A stretch of 64,000 nt of DNA, from the NCBI GenBank assembly GCA_937128505.1, contig CAKZMM010000084.1, positions 62,001-126,000 of the forward strand, in the 5' to 3' direction. A model generated the notes under the pieces. It worked only from the letters and a program-made list of their open reading frames with translations. It did not search any database and had not been told where the DNA came from. A program made the position numbers and the translations under genes. Each line of letters begins with the position of its first letter. The stretch's first letter is position 1. The stretch is from an uncultured Thermogutta sp. (GTDB taxonomy: Bacteria; Planctomycetota; Planctomycetia; Pirellulales; Thermoguttaceae). Below are positions 29,108 to 37,721 of this stretch, in pieces.

Positions 29108-31549
29108 TCATTCTACCTTCCATTCTAAGATTCCGCCCGACCATGGGCCAGTGGAATCGAGCTGCACTTCGATCCGCAGCGCGGTCGTTTCGATGGGCGA
29201 GAATCTCACACGATTGAAGGCGTCAAGCTTCACTCCATATTCCGAAGGTCCTGGGACCTCTAACCACTGTTCACCACTCCGATAAAGAAGCCGCCATTTC
29301 TCCGGCACGCGGCAGTGTCGATTCAGTCGCCGGTCATCAAACCAGAAGACTTGGACCGCCGAAACCCGCACTGGCTGATCGAAATCGTATTGAACCCATT
29401 CCTGAGTTCCCCGGCGGTCCCACCACGTGAACCGGGGAATGGTGTGGTCGCAGGAGTCCGAAGGCTCAAGCCCGTCGTTAAGTGCGCTCACGATGTCCGA
29501 CGGATTGCAATGGGAGGCCGAGGGCGTGGCTAGCTCCGCCAATGAAATGGCTTTATCGTGGGCCAAGGTGGAAGGATCCAGCGGACGATAAAGTCGGCCC
29601 TGCCAGCCTGCGAGGTCCACCTCGGCCATGCGAGATTTCCCAAGCTGCGTGACCCAAACGACCATTTCGCCCGGTTCCCGATGATCCCAAGCGTAGTAAG
29701 GAATAGCCGTGAGAGGCCGCCCGAAGGCGTCTTTGCCGGTAATAACCGTCACCCCGCCGAGCAATTCAGGGCGGAATTCTGCGGAGAATTCGGGATCCCG
29801 AGGCAGGCGAATGGACCGGACGGGCCGCCCGTGATCAACCGCCTCAAAACAGTAGACTAAAGGCCCCCTTTGAATGGCTACTCGGCCCCGGTTTGCCGCT
29901 ACAGCTGGGTGGGCTTCGATTCGAAGAACTTCCATCGGCAGCTCTAGCACTAAGCGGTCCGAAGCGGTCCAACGGCGGCTAACCACAGCATATCCGCGGG
30001 CAAGCTTCATTGGTTCAGATCGCCCGTTAACCGAAATTTTGGCCCCTTGGCACCAATCCGGAATCCGGATGTGAATAGGAATCGCCCCGGTATGCTCGGT
30101 GATGACCTGTAGCTCGACACGGCCCTCCCACGGGTACTTCGTCTCCTGACTGATTTTGATCTTCCGGTTGTCCCAAGTGAACTCCGCATCACTCTCCACG
30201 AAAAGATTCACGAAGATTCCCTCCTGGTTCGCGGCATAAACGAAGCCGGGCACTTGCGCCACTAGCCGCACCACATTCGGTGGGCAACAGGCACACGGAT
30301 AAAAGGGTTGCCGGTGATGGTGTCCGGATGATTCTAACGGGTTCACATAGAAAAATAGCCGGCCATCGAGCGACACCCCTGATAAAAATCCATTGTACAG
30401 TGCTCGTTCCAATACATCGGCGTATCGCGCGTCGGCTTCAAGAAGGTTCATCCTATGGCCCCAAAGGACCAACCCCACCGCAGCACAGGTTTCGCAATAC
30501 GCTGAAGCATTCGGAAGTTCGTAAGGTGCCCCAAAAGCCTCGCCTTCGTGCCGAGCGCCGACTCCACCCGTGATGTACAGCTTCCGCAAAGTTAAATCCG
30601 CCCAAAGCTCGCGAAGGGTATCAAGCAGGGCCGACTCCCCCGTATGGGCAAAAAGATCGGCCATAGCGCAATACAAGTACATGGCCCGAACGGCATGGCC
30701 CACAATCTCTTTTTGCTGCCGTACCGGGAGATGATCCTGAAGAACAGGACCGTATAGTTGCCGGTGGGTAGCATCGCCTCGAATATCGATAAAGAATTTC
30801 GCGAGATCGAAATAGACCCTTTTCCCCGTGAGCTCGTAGAGCTTCACAAGGGCCAATTCAATTTCCTCGTGCCCATCAACGTCGTAGCGTTTTTCGGGAC
30901 CAAAAACCTCCGAAATGTGATCGGCAAACCGTGTGGCCACCGTTAGCAAAGACGTTTTGCCCGTGGCACGGTAATGAGCAACGCCTGCTTCGATGAGGTG
31001 TCCTGCCAGATAAAGCTGATGCATGACACGAAGATTGCTCCACCGATTTGCAGGGGCAACCAGCGTGAAGTAGGTGTTCAAATACCCATCAGGCTGTTGA
31101 GCCGCAGCAATTCGGGCAATCACCTCGTCCAACTTGCGATCCAACTCTTGATCCCGGGTAGCCGCGAAGACATAGGCTGCCCCCTCGAGCAGCTTATAAA
31201 CATCGGAGTCGTTGAAATAAATGCCTTCGAATTTTCCTTCGAGCTTACCGGCTGCCTTGTCAAAATTCGTGATCCGCCCCGTCTTCTCGCACCATTCGAA
31301 AACGTGCGGAACCGACGCCCGATGGTTAGTCTCCAGCCGCGGCGCCCAAAAGCCATCGTTCAACCGCACAGCAGTAAAGGGCACCGGATGGAGCTTCCGA
31401 TGCGGTGCGATAACCTGCGGTCCTTCGCTGGCCCAAGCGTCCTGAGAAATTACCAGCCCAAGATTCCCATCGAGGAAAGCCAAAAAAACACCTCCAAAAG
31501 ATACGACGCCAAAAACCCACAACGAAATCACCGATTTGACCCACTCCAT
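29108..31549 (-). CDS. Secreted GH127-type beta-L-arabinofuranosidase with C-terminal discoidin-like domain
   Basis: 813 residues with an N-terminal hydrophobic signal region (about residues 5-40). The body matches glycoside hydrolase family 127 (formerly DUF1680), retaining enzymes that release L-arabinofuranose using a Cys nucleophile and a zinc site. Established residues of Bifidobacterium HypBA1 (Glu338, Cys340, Cys417, Cys418) have visible counterparts: YCETC gives Glu353 and Cys355, and CACCPPN gives Cys421 and Cys422. Early segments GKFEGIYFNDSDVYKLLEG and QPDGYLNTYFTL are also characteristic. The last ~150 residues resemble an F5/8 type C (discoidin) binding domain. An esterase/hydrolase gene lies upstream and a HAD gene downstream on the same strand. 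Members of the family may act on other sugars, so the substrate is likely but not certain. Confidence 0.92.
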   Translation of the reverse strand: MEWVKSVISLWVFGVVSFGGVFLAFLDGNLGLVISQDAWASEGPQVIAPHRKLHPVPFTAVRLNDGFWAPRLETNHRASVPHVFEWCEKTGRITNFDKAAGKLEGKFEGIYFNDSDVYKLLEGAAYVFAATRDQELDRKLDEVIARIAAAQQPDGYLNTYFTLVAPANRWSNLRVMHQLYLAGHLIEAGVAHYRATGKTSLLTVATRFADHISEVFGPEKRYDVDGHEEIELALVKLYELTGKRVYFDLAKFFIDIRGDATHRQLYGPVLQDHLPVRQQKEIVGHAVRAMYLYCAMADLFAHTGESALLDTLRELWADLTLRKLYITGGVGARHEGEAFGAPYELPNASAYCETCAAVGLVLWGHRMNLLEADARYADVLERALYNGFLSGVSLDGRLFFYVNPLESSGHHHRQPFYPCACCPPNVVRLVAQVPGFVYAANQEGIFVNLFVESDAEFTWDNRKIKISQETKYPWEGRVELQVITEHTGAIPIHIRIPDWCQGAKISVNGRSEPMKLARGYAVVSRRWTASDRLVLELPMEVLRIEAHPAVAANRGRVAIQRGPLVYCFEAVDHGRPVRSIRLPRDPEFSAEFRPELLGGVTVITGKDAFGRPLTAIPYYAWDHREPGEMVVWVTQLGKSRMAEVDLAGWQGRLYRPLDPSTLAHDKAISLAELATPSASHCNPSDIVSALNDGLEPSDSCDHTIPRFTWWDRRGTQEWVQYDFDQPVRVSAVQVFWFDDRRLNRHCRVPEKWRLLYRSGEQWLEVPGPSEYGVKLDAFNRVRFSPIETTALRIEVQLDSTGPWSGGILEWKVE

Positions 31550-32039
31550 TTGCCAAACCCCTTTTCTCGCCTTTGTTCGAGGAAGCTACACTCAACGAAG
31601 TTGGTTTTAAAACCCTCGGGAATTTGCTAAATGACGATGCCGTATGATCTTAGATACCCAAGCGTTCGACAAACTTCAAACGTCTTAGAACTGAGCATAC
31701 CGCAAAAATTCGTATCGGGCCGACGAGGTCAACCTTGTAGGCAAACTTTGACCCAATGCCCGCGGAAGTTGTTAGCTTTTGGAAGAATTTGCGGCCATCT
31801 TTTAGCGTTTTCACAGTCTCCGACCGGCATCGAGTTTTTGCTGCCGCTTTGGATAACCCCCGTCAACTTATAGCAATGCCGAACCTCTCTAAACCTACCA
31901 ACACTTGGGCATCGCTCTCCCACCAGAAATGGACATCAAGTTTCTACAACAACAGGGTTTCTTTTCTTTGATTAACCTAGGCAAAAACGCAACTTTATTC
32001 CTACTCTAGTTCAACCTTGGCACTGGTCAAAATTATGAC
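31550..32039. other. Intergenic region
   Basis: Lies between the double-hydrolase and GH127 genes (same strand). No gene or repeat recognised. Confidence 0.5.
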
Positions 32040-34754
32040 TTACCGGTTTGACCAATTCAGGTGTCGGTGAAGAAATTCAAAGGTACCCACGCCGTGAATC
32101 GTATGCGCTCCTACAAACCACTCGATCGCACAGCGGTCCGGAAGGCCCAAAGTGGCAGCGTAAAGAAAGCGGACCTTCGCAAATTCATAAGCTACCATTT
32201 CGTCTGGGGCTACCCCGTCGAAGTGTCCGCGTTCCACCATGAAAGGACGCGGAGCAATCAGTGCAGCCATTTCCGCGTAATTGAATGTGCTGCCTAAATC
32301 AAACTCGAAAATCTCGTACTCTCCCGTGAAAACATAGCTGTAACGTCCGCGGGTATTCGTGGCGGCATTCTTCCAGACCCATTCATTGAAATCAGCCGAG
32401 CAGATCGACAAGCAATAATCCTCCACAATTGCGGGGACGCGCATCGCCGTCTTACCGCCGTAAGATAAACCGTAAAAAGCGATCCGCTTTTCGTCGACAA
32501 AGGGCAAGGTTTTCAGCCAACGGATGATTTGACAATGCTGGGGAATAATAATCGAGAAAAGCGTCTTCCCCAAGGGATTGGCTTTACGTTGCAAGGTGCG
32601 AAATCGGTCCCCAAAGATATAGGGATTTTGTGGGGCGAAGCAAATAAAACCCCGTTCGGCCAATCGCGCCGCAAAGTCGTGATAAGCGGGGTGAGCACCC
32701 GTGATGACCTGTTGCGGACGTCCCTCCAAGCCGTGTTGGCACACAACCACAGGTCGGCGCTGGCCCCCAAGAACTCCCTTAGGCACCAGCAAGATCCCAT
32801 ACGCGAAAACATCCGGCGGAAAGACATCAAGTAAAACCTCGTAGGCAGTCCATGCGGAAGTTTCCATCCATTTTCGCGTCCGTGGATTAGCCGGGCCTAA
32901 AGGGGTCTCAAATCGTCCGATGATCTCCTCGTAAAACTTTTTACGGTAACCCTCCATTTGGCTTGCATATTCCGCGAGGGTGACTTTGTGCTGACGGCCG
33001 GTATCTAAAATGGGCATGAACTCTTTCCGGACAAAGCGGCTTTCCTCCAGTAGCCACTGGTTATGGCGAATCAATTCATGAATAAGCCGTTCTTCACGCT
33101 CTTGAAAGGATGTGACTTGCCGGAGCATTCGCACCGGTTGCGGTACCTCGGCCAGCTTAAGATCGATATTTAACGCCTTCCAAAACCTTTGGAGTGCATC
33201 TTCACTCATCGCGGCTTTCTCGCCCTGATGGGTCGGGACAAGAATCCAGCTTGGCTTTTCAAGCCAGGCGGCTACTAGTCGGGTAGCTCGATCCAACTCC
33301 GCCCGGGCTTCATCAACGGTGGGCGTTCGCGCTTCGCCAGGTGCACCACCTAAACCCGGGGACACCGTGTGAGGGCTTCCCTGAGTGGTCTCGATGATAA
33401 GAGCGGTGGGAGCCGCCATCACAGCAAGCTCGGCACAGCCGAAGTATTTCAAGAATCGGAAGATGTTGCGATCGACGGGTTCCTGCCACATCCGCTCCCG
33501 TGGGCCGAAAAACCCGCGAATCAACACGGCACGTACCTGAATCGCAGCTTTCGCCGCGTCTTCGGACTTAGGCGATTCGCCCTCAGCACGCGTTTGTGAA
33601 GTAGGCGTTGTTCCGAGCTGCTCGCGTGCGAAGAACCTGTCGCTATCCGCCGCGAGAACCGAAAGGAAAAGGGCCAACATTCCGCCCTCACGAGTCCCAA
33701 TGATTCCGACTGGGCCCGGTTTCGCCGGTTGCGTCGCTATTTGGAGAGCGACTAAAGCGCGCAACCCCGAGATAATCCGCTGAAGCTCATACCCGATGAT
33801 ATGTCTACCCAATTCGTAGGCGGGCCTATAAACAAACTCTCGCTGCGATAGCTTTACCGAGTAATACGGGCGAATTTCCCGCGTGATGATCCCCGGCACG
33901 AGTACCCGACACCCGCTTTCTGCCAAACGCAAGGCTGTTTCAAATTCCCACTGGGATAATCCCCCTAATTCCGCCGGTGGTTCGCCGAACGGTGAGGGCG
34001 AGACATCGGGGATGATCAGAACTTGCGCTCGAGGCTCTTGGGTTCGGGGCTGAAAAAGGATTCCCTCTCCCCAAACATCGTCGAATGCTGGCCAACGGAC
34101 TTCAAGAATATCGACCCGATCTGAGGCTGCCACTACACCCGAGTTGCCTACGGAGACACGCACGTGAAGCTGAGGTCGCGGAACGAGGTTGTCACGGACT
34201 CCCAAAATATGTCGTAGTTCCCCACGCAATTGAGCGAGTGCCTTCGAGCGTTTTTCGGGTGGGCAGACCTCGTTCTGCCAAAAGGCCTCGCGTCGGGCGG
34301 GAGCCTCCGCCAGTTCACGGAGCAAAAACCGATCGATTCCTTCAACCATTACCGACGCCAAATCCTCCGTCCCCTGTAAGAGGACGGTGCCGGGAATCGA
34401 TTCAGCTTCGTGCTCGGCGGAGCCTTCCGCCGGTTGACCGATTTCTTTCGCGGCCAAGCGTTCAGCTTTCGCGGAGTTTGAAGATTGGGCTATTTCGCAA
34501 ACCGCAGCCTCGGATTTCGAGCGGCTCAAAGGTGCTTCTTTCACGGGGGTAGATGCTTCGGTTTGCGCTACGGTCAAAGATTCGGCCTTTTCAGCCCGGT
34601 AGGCTTCAGATGGAACCGATGCCGCAACAGATTTTGTGATGACACCTCCGCAGAAGGCAAATAGGATCACCGCAGACAATAGGCTTGCTAGCAGTGATGG
34701 AAGTACCGAACCCGGATAATCCAGGTACTTTTCTCCGGATTTTGCCACCTTCAT
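32040..34754 (-). CDS. Exported double alpha/beta-hydrolase (esterase-like), N-terminal domain probably inactive
   Basis: About 904 residues from the ATG at 34754, which has AAGGAG six bases upstream; the alternative at 34772 lacks one. A hydrophobic segment (about residues 17-45) serves as signal or anchor, followed by an Ala/Glu/Ser-rich linker. The C-terminal domain has the nucleophile elbow FYGLSYGGKTAMR (Ser764) and ends in a His-rich GAHTIHGVGTFEFLHRH, as in acetyl-xylan/dienelactone-type hydrolases. The middle domain (about residues 215-390) has the same order of strands, but its elbow reads GIIGTREGG, with Arg355 where Ser is expected. So one active and one decayed hydrolase domain may be fused. 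It lies upstream of GH127, consistent with removing ester groups from plant polysaccharide. The substrate is not known. Confidence 0.85.
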   Translation of the reverse strand: MKVAKSGEKYLDYPGSVLPSLLASLLSAVILFAFCGGVITKSVAASVPSEAYRAEKAESLTVAQTEASTPVKEAPLSRSKSEAAVCEIAQSSNSAKAERLAAKEIGQPAEGSAEHEAESIPGTVLLQGTEDLASVMVEGIDRFLLRELAEAPARREAFWQNEVCPPEKRSKALAQLRGELRHILGVRDNLVPRPQLHVRVSVGNSGVVAASDRVDILEVRWPAFDDVWGEGILFQPRTQEPRAQVLIIPDVSPSPFGEPPAELGGLSQWEFETALRLAESGCRVLVPGIITREIRPYYSVKLSQREFVYRPAYELGRHIIGYELQRIISGLRALVALQIATQPAKPGPVGIIGTREGGMLALFLSVLAADSDRFFAREQLGTTPTSQTRAEGESPKSEDAAKAAIQVRAVLIRGFFGPRERMWQEPVDRNIFRFLKYFGCAELAVMAAPTALIIETTQGSPHTVSPGLGGAPGEARTPTVDEARAELDRATRLVAAWLEKPSWILVPTHQGEKAAMSEDALQRFWKALNIDLKLAEVPQPVRMLRQVTSFQEREERLIHELIRHNQWLLEESRFVRKEFMPILDTGRQHKVTLAEYASQMEGYRKKFYEEIIGRFETPLGPANPRTRKWMETSAWTAYEVLLDVFPPDVFAYGILLVPKGVLGGQRRPVVVCQHGLEGRPQQVITGAHPAYHDFAARLAERGFICFAPQNPYIFGDRFRTLQRKANPLGKTLFSIIIPQHCQIIRWLKTLPFVDEKRIAFYGLSYGGKTAMRVPAIVEDYCLSICSADFNEWVWKNAATNTRGRYSYVFTGEYEIFEFDLGSTFNYAEMAALIAPRPFMVERGHFDGVAPDEMVAYEFAKVRFLYAATLGLPDRCAIEWFVGAHTIHGVGTFEFLHRHLNWSNR

Positions 34755-35663
34755 GATACACTCCTTCCGCATTTTAGATTCAGGATTGAAGTTCTGCCTT
34801 TTCCTGCCGTCTCATGGGAACCGTCTCATAGAAAAGCGCTTCTCGGCAGTCGCCGCAACCACTTTGTAACCTAGAACAAGCACGTTGGGAGCTTAAGATT
34901 GCCACTTGGGATTGCACGGTTTCCACGTGGCAAAAAGCGGGCTTCCGCAACTCTTTTGCAAGATCGGGAAAACCAAAATGCGGATTTCCGTAGTAATTCA
35001 TGCAACGGAGGTTACCTGACTGTATTTGGGGGCGAAAACCGACTCCATCCCGCGCGTTGCCGTTGCCTCATGTTTAGCTAAACCTTTTGAATAATCGTAC
35101 TTTATCGATGCTGTGGTCGAGCGTATAGATTATGGTTCAAAGACGCTTGTTTGAGAAGCAAAAACGCGGAGATTCACAATCTTGATCCCGTAAGTGCGTA
35201 GGGTTTCCGCAGTCAGTCGCGATCACCGGATCGCCGACAGGCTTGATCCCGTAAGTGCGTAGGGTTTCCCTTCCCCCCAAAAGTTCCTCACAAAAAGTGA
35301 TCCAAGCATAGCGTCCACGGCTCCCGGGGATAGCATGGCAAAAAGGGCTTACCAAACCGATCTGCCCCGGTAGCTAATGCCCCAATTTGTGTTTGTTACT
35401 ATTTTGGGACTACCTTGAGAGCATCTTAGGTTACCAGTTCGAAAGATGTGTTATTCCAGATCATTGCTTCGGCGAGCCCAACCCTTGAATGCGGTCAGCC
35501 TCCTTGAACCCATGGCATTAGCGGTTTTCAACGGAAAGATCGAGTGGACAAGGTGGCTACCGCGGATAACAATTATTTTTCGTAAGCTCGACCGGCCTGC
35601 CGCCGGAGGGCTGGGCGTTTCGTTCCCTGAGCAATTGTCGCTGTCGATCGAAAGGGTTGACAT
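34755..35663. other. Divergent intergenic region
   Basis: About 0.9 kb between the hydrolase (minus) and beta-helix protein (plus) genes. It contains the 28-base repeat pair at 35181-35269. No gene is supported. Confidence 0.5.
35181..35269. repeat. Pair of identical 28-base repeats with a 33-base spacer
   Basis: Copies at 35181-35208 and 35242-35269 are identical (start cttgatcccgtaag, end gtagggtttcc). The 33-base spacer is unrelated. Repeat and spacer sizes match a CRISPR unit, but there are only two repeats, no flanking degenerate copies and no cas genes in the window. A simple duplication is equally possible. Confidence 0.85.
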
Positions 35664-37304
35664 ATGGGTTCAATGCTGTGGCTTCTGATTTGCCTTTCAT
35701 CGCAGCTTACAGAGGCCGATAGTCCCCCGGTCCCGATTGCCATCCCGACTTTTCACTGCATCGGGCTTTATTGGTCTCCGCCAGGTGGCAGCGCGGAGAA
35801 AGTGGTGGAGATACGGTATCGGCTCAAGGGGAAAAAACAGTGGGAGCCGGGTCTTCCGATGCGGTACAACCCCATCGAAGGAACCGATCTGGATTTAGCC
35901 GACTATCGCGGCAGCTTAGTCAACTTGAAACCCGGGAACGAGTACGAAATTGAACTGACGCTATCGGGAACAAACACAAAGGCGGTGCTCACGGCACAAA
36001 CGTGGAGCGAACACTTTCCGATAGCAAGAATCATTCGTGTTCCGGGGGGTAACCAGCCATTGGAGATCCGAGAATCGGGTTCGCCCGAGGGATACTTAGT
36101 CTTTGACGGTCAAGGGGCAACCATCGATGTAGGCCACCGATCCAATTATTGTGTTCGGATCGACGCTTCCTACGTCATTGTCCGCAATTTCCAATTGAAG
36201 GGTGCCGGCACTGCCGACCCCCCTCTTCGAGGAGTCTGTGGGGCTATTTTGATCGAGGGAGGACAGAATATTGTCATTGAAGACTGCGACATTTCCGATT
36301 GGGGGAGACTCGATCCTCAGACGGGGTTTGGACGAGATTGTGACTCGGGGATCTACTCGCGGGCTTCCTCAGTTGCGCGGTTAGTGGTCCAGCGATGTCG
36401 GATCCATCATCCCACGTGGACTACCAACCCCTGGGACGATCGATTCCAGCGGCACACCACAGGGCCGCAGTGTATCTCGCTCTTCAATACCGCCGGTAAC
36501 CATGTGATTCGTTACAACGAATTCTTTTCCGATTTGGAGCACATGTACAACGACACCCTCGGCGGCGGGAGTAACGGGAGCTATCGAGGGGCACCCGGGC
36601 CGGATTCCGATGTCTACGGGAACATTGTCAGCCATTGCTGGGATGATGCGATCGAAGTTGAAGGAGGCAATCGAAATGTGCGGGTTTGGGGTAATTACAT
36701 TACTCAGGCCTTTATGGGAATCGGCAATGCCGCCACCTCGATTGGTCCTCTGTATGTGTGGCGAAACATTTTCGGACGTTGCCAGCGCAATTTGGATATT
36801 CCCGGTGCCCATTTCGTCAAAATGGGCTATGCGGATAGCGAGGATTGGATGACAGGACATATGTACTTTTTTCATAACACAGTCTTTGACGAAGGGGGTT
36901 GGCTTCCTCAGGGGGGATTAGGTGGGGGGCGAATCCTTAAACATGTGATCTCTCGAAATAATGTGCTACATATCCGATCGGAGCGTGGGCAAAGCATCGG
37001 AATTCATCCCCATAGCATTGATATCGATGCGGACTACGATTTGTACAACGGCCGGATTCCGCCGGGTCAAGAAAAGCATGGTGTCCGCGGTATACCGAAA
37101 TACGTAGCCGGAGCTGGTTTCGACAAAACCACGGGCACCGGCGTCTTTCAGTTAGCCGAAGATAACCCAGGAGTAGAAGCGGGGATTTTTATCCCCAATT
37201 TTACCCCAAGTTTTCGCGGCCGCGCTCCTGATGTAGGGGCCCATCAGCGGGGGGAGCCGCCCATGCGGTTCGGCCTAGCCGCTGCGGAGGGTTCACCGCA
37301 GTGA
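35664..37304 (+). CDS. Secreted right-handed parallel beta-helix protein
   Basis: 546 residues. AAGGG lies seven bases before the ATG. A short hydrophobic start (LWLLICLSSQL) acts as a signal sequence. Residues 25-115 form a fibronectin-III-like beta domain (VEIRYRLKGKKQWEPG, LKPGNEYEIEL). The rest has the repeated strand-turn pattern of parallel beta-helix proteins, with rungs such as YVIVRNFQLKGAG, NIVIEDCDISDWG, HVIRYNEFF and NVRVWGNYITQ. Such proteins include pectate lyases, polysaccharide epimerases and tailspike-like enzymes. WDDAIEVEGG lies in the region where these often have catalytic acids, but I cannot assign an activity. It lies divergent from the plant-glycan hydrolases. Confidence 0.85.
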   Translation: MGSMLWLLICLSSQLTEADSPPVPIAIPTFHCIGLYWSPPGGSAEKVVEIRYRLKGKKQWEPGLPMRYNPIEGTDLDLADYRGSLVNLKPGNEYEIELTLSGTNTKAVLTAQTWSEHFPIARIIRVPGGNQPLEIRESGSPEGYLVFDGQGATIDVGHRSNYCVRIDASYVIVRNFQLKGAGTADPPLRGVCGAILIEGGQNIVIEDCDISDWGRLDPQTGFGRDCDSGIYSRASSVARLVVQRCRIHHPTWTTNPWDDRFQRHTTGPQCISLFNTAGNHVIRYNEFFSDLEHMYNDTLGGGSNGSYRGAPGPDSDVYGNIVSHCWDDAIEVEGGNRNVRVWGNYITQAFMGIGNAATSIGPLYVWRNIFGRCQRNLDIPGAHFVKMGYADSEDWMTGHMYFFHNTVFDEGGWLPQGGLGGGRILKHVISRNNVLHIRSERGQSIGIHPHSIDIDADYDLYNGRIPPGQEKHGVRGIPKYVAGAGFDKTTGTGVFQLAEDNPGVEAGIFIPNFTPSFRGRAPDVGAHQRGEPPMRFGLAAAEGSPQ

Positions 37305-37721
37305 TCCTAAAAATAATGATACTAAAAATACCTCTTAGTGAATTGCTTACAAGTCAGGACTGAACGCAAACTTGCCCAAAGCTCGGCGCGTTCTGATGTT
37401 TCAATTCAAGGGCGGGCAATGAAACATGCATTCCTGGAACGAGCACCCATGGATATCTAGCCGAATTCCCCGCCTAAAATTTGCCGAGCTCTTGAAGCAA
37501 GTAACGTGTTGAAATAGCCGGCTTCGGTGGAGCCCTAAGGCAGGGACTTTCTTAGACCGTTCGGGAATCACCAAACCGCCGTAGGCGTTGTTGCTTGCGT
37601 CGAAAACAAGGAACTCATCTTTTCCATTGGCAAAACCAGGACGACAAAATCCAAACAAGTTAGGATTTTCGCACTTGAACTCAGGCAGCATGCAGCTCGC
37701 CGGCGGCTAGGGCATTTGGTG
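37305..37721. other. Intergenic region
   Basis: No gene recognised between the beta-helix and membrane protein genes. Confidence 0.5.

Noticed and set aside
35181-35269. A true CRISPR array
   Set aside because: Only two repeats, no degenerate third copy and no cas genes; kept as a repeat only.
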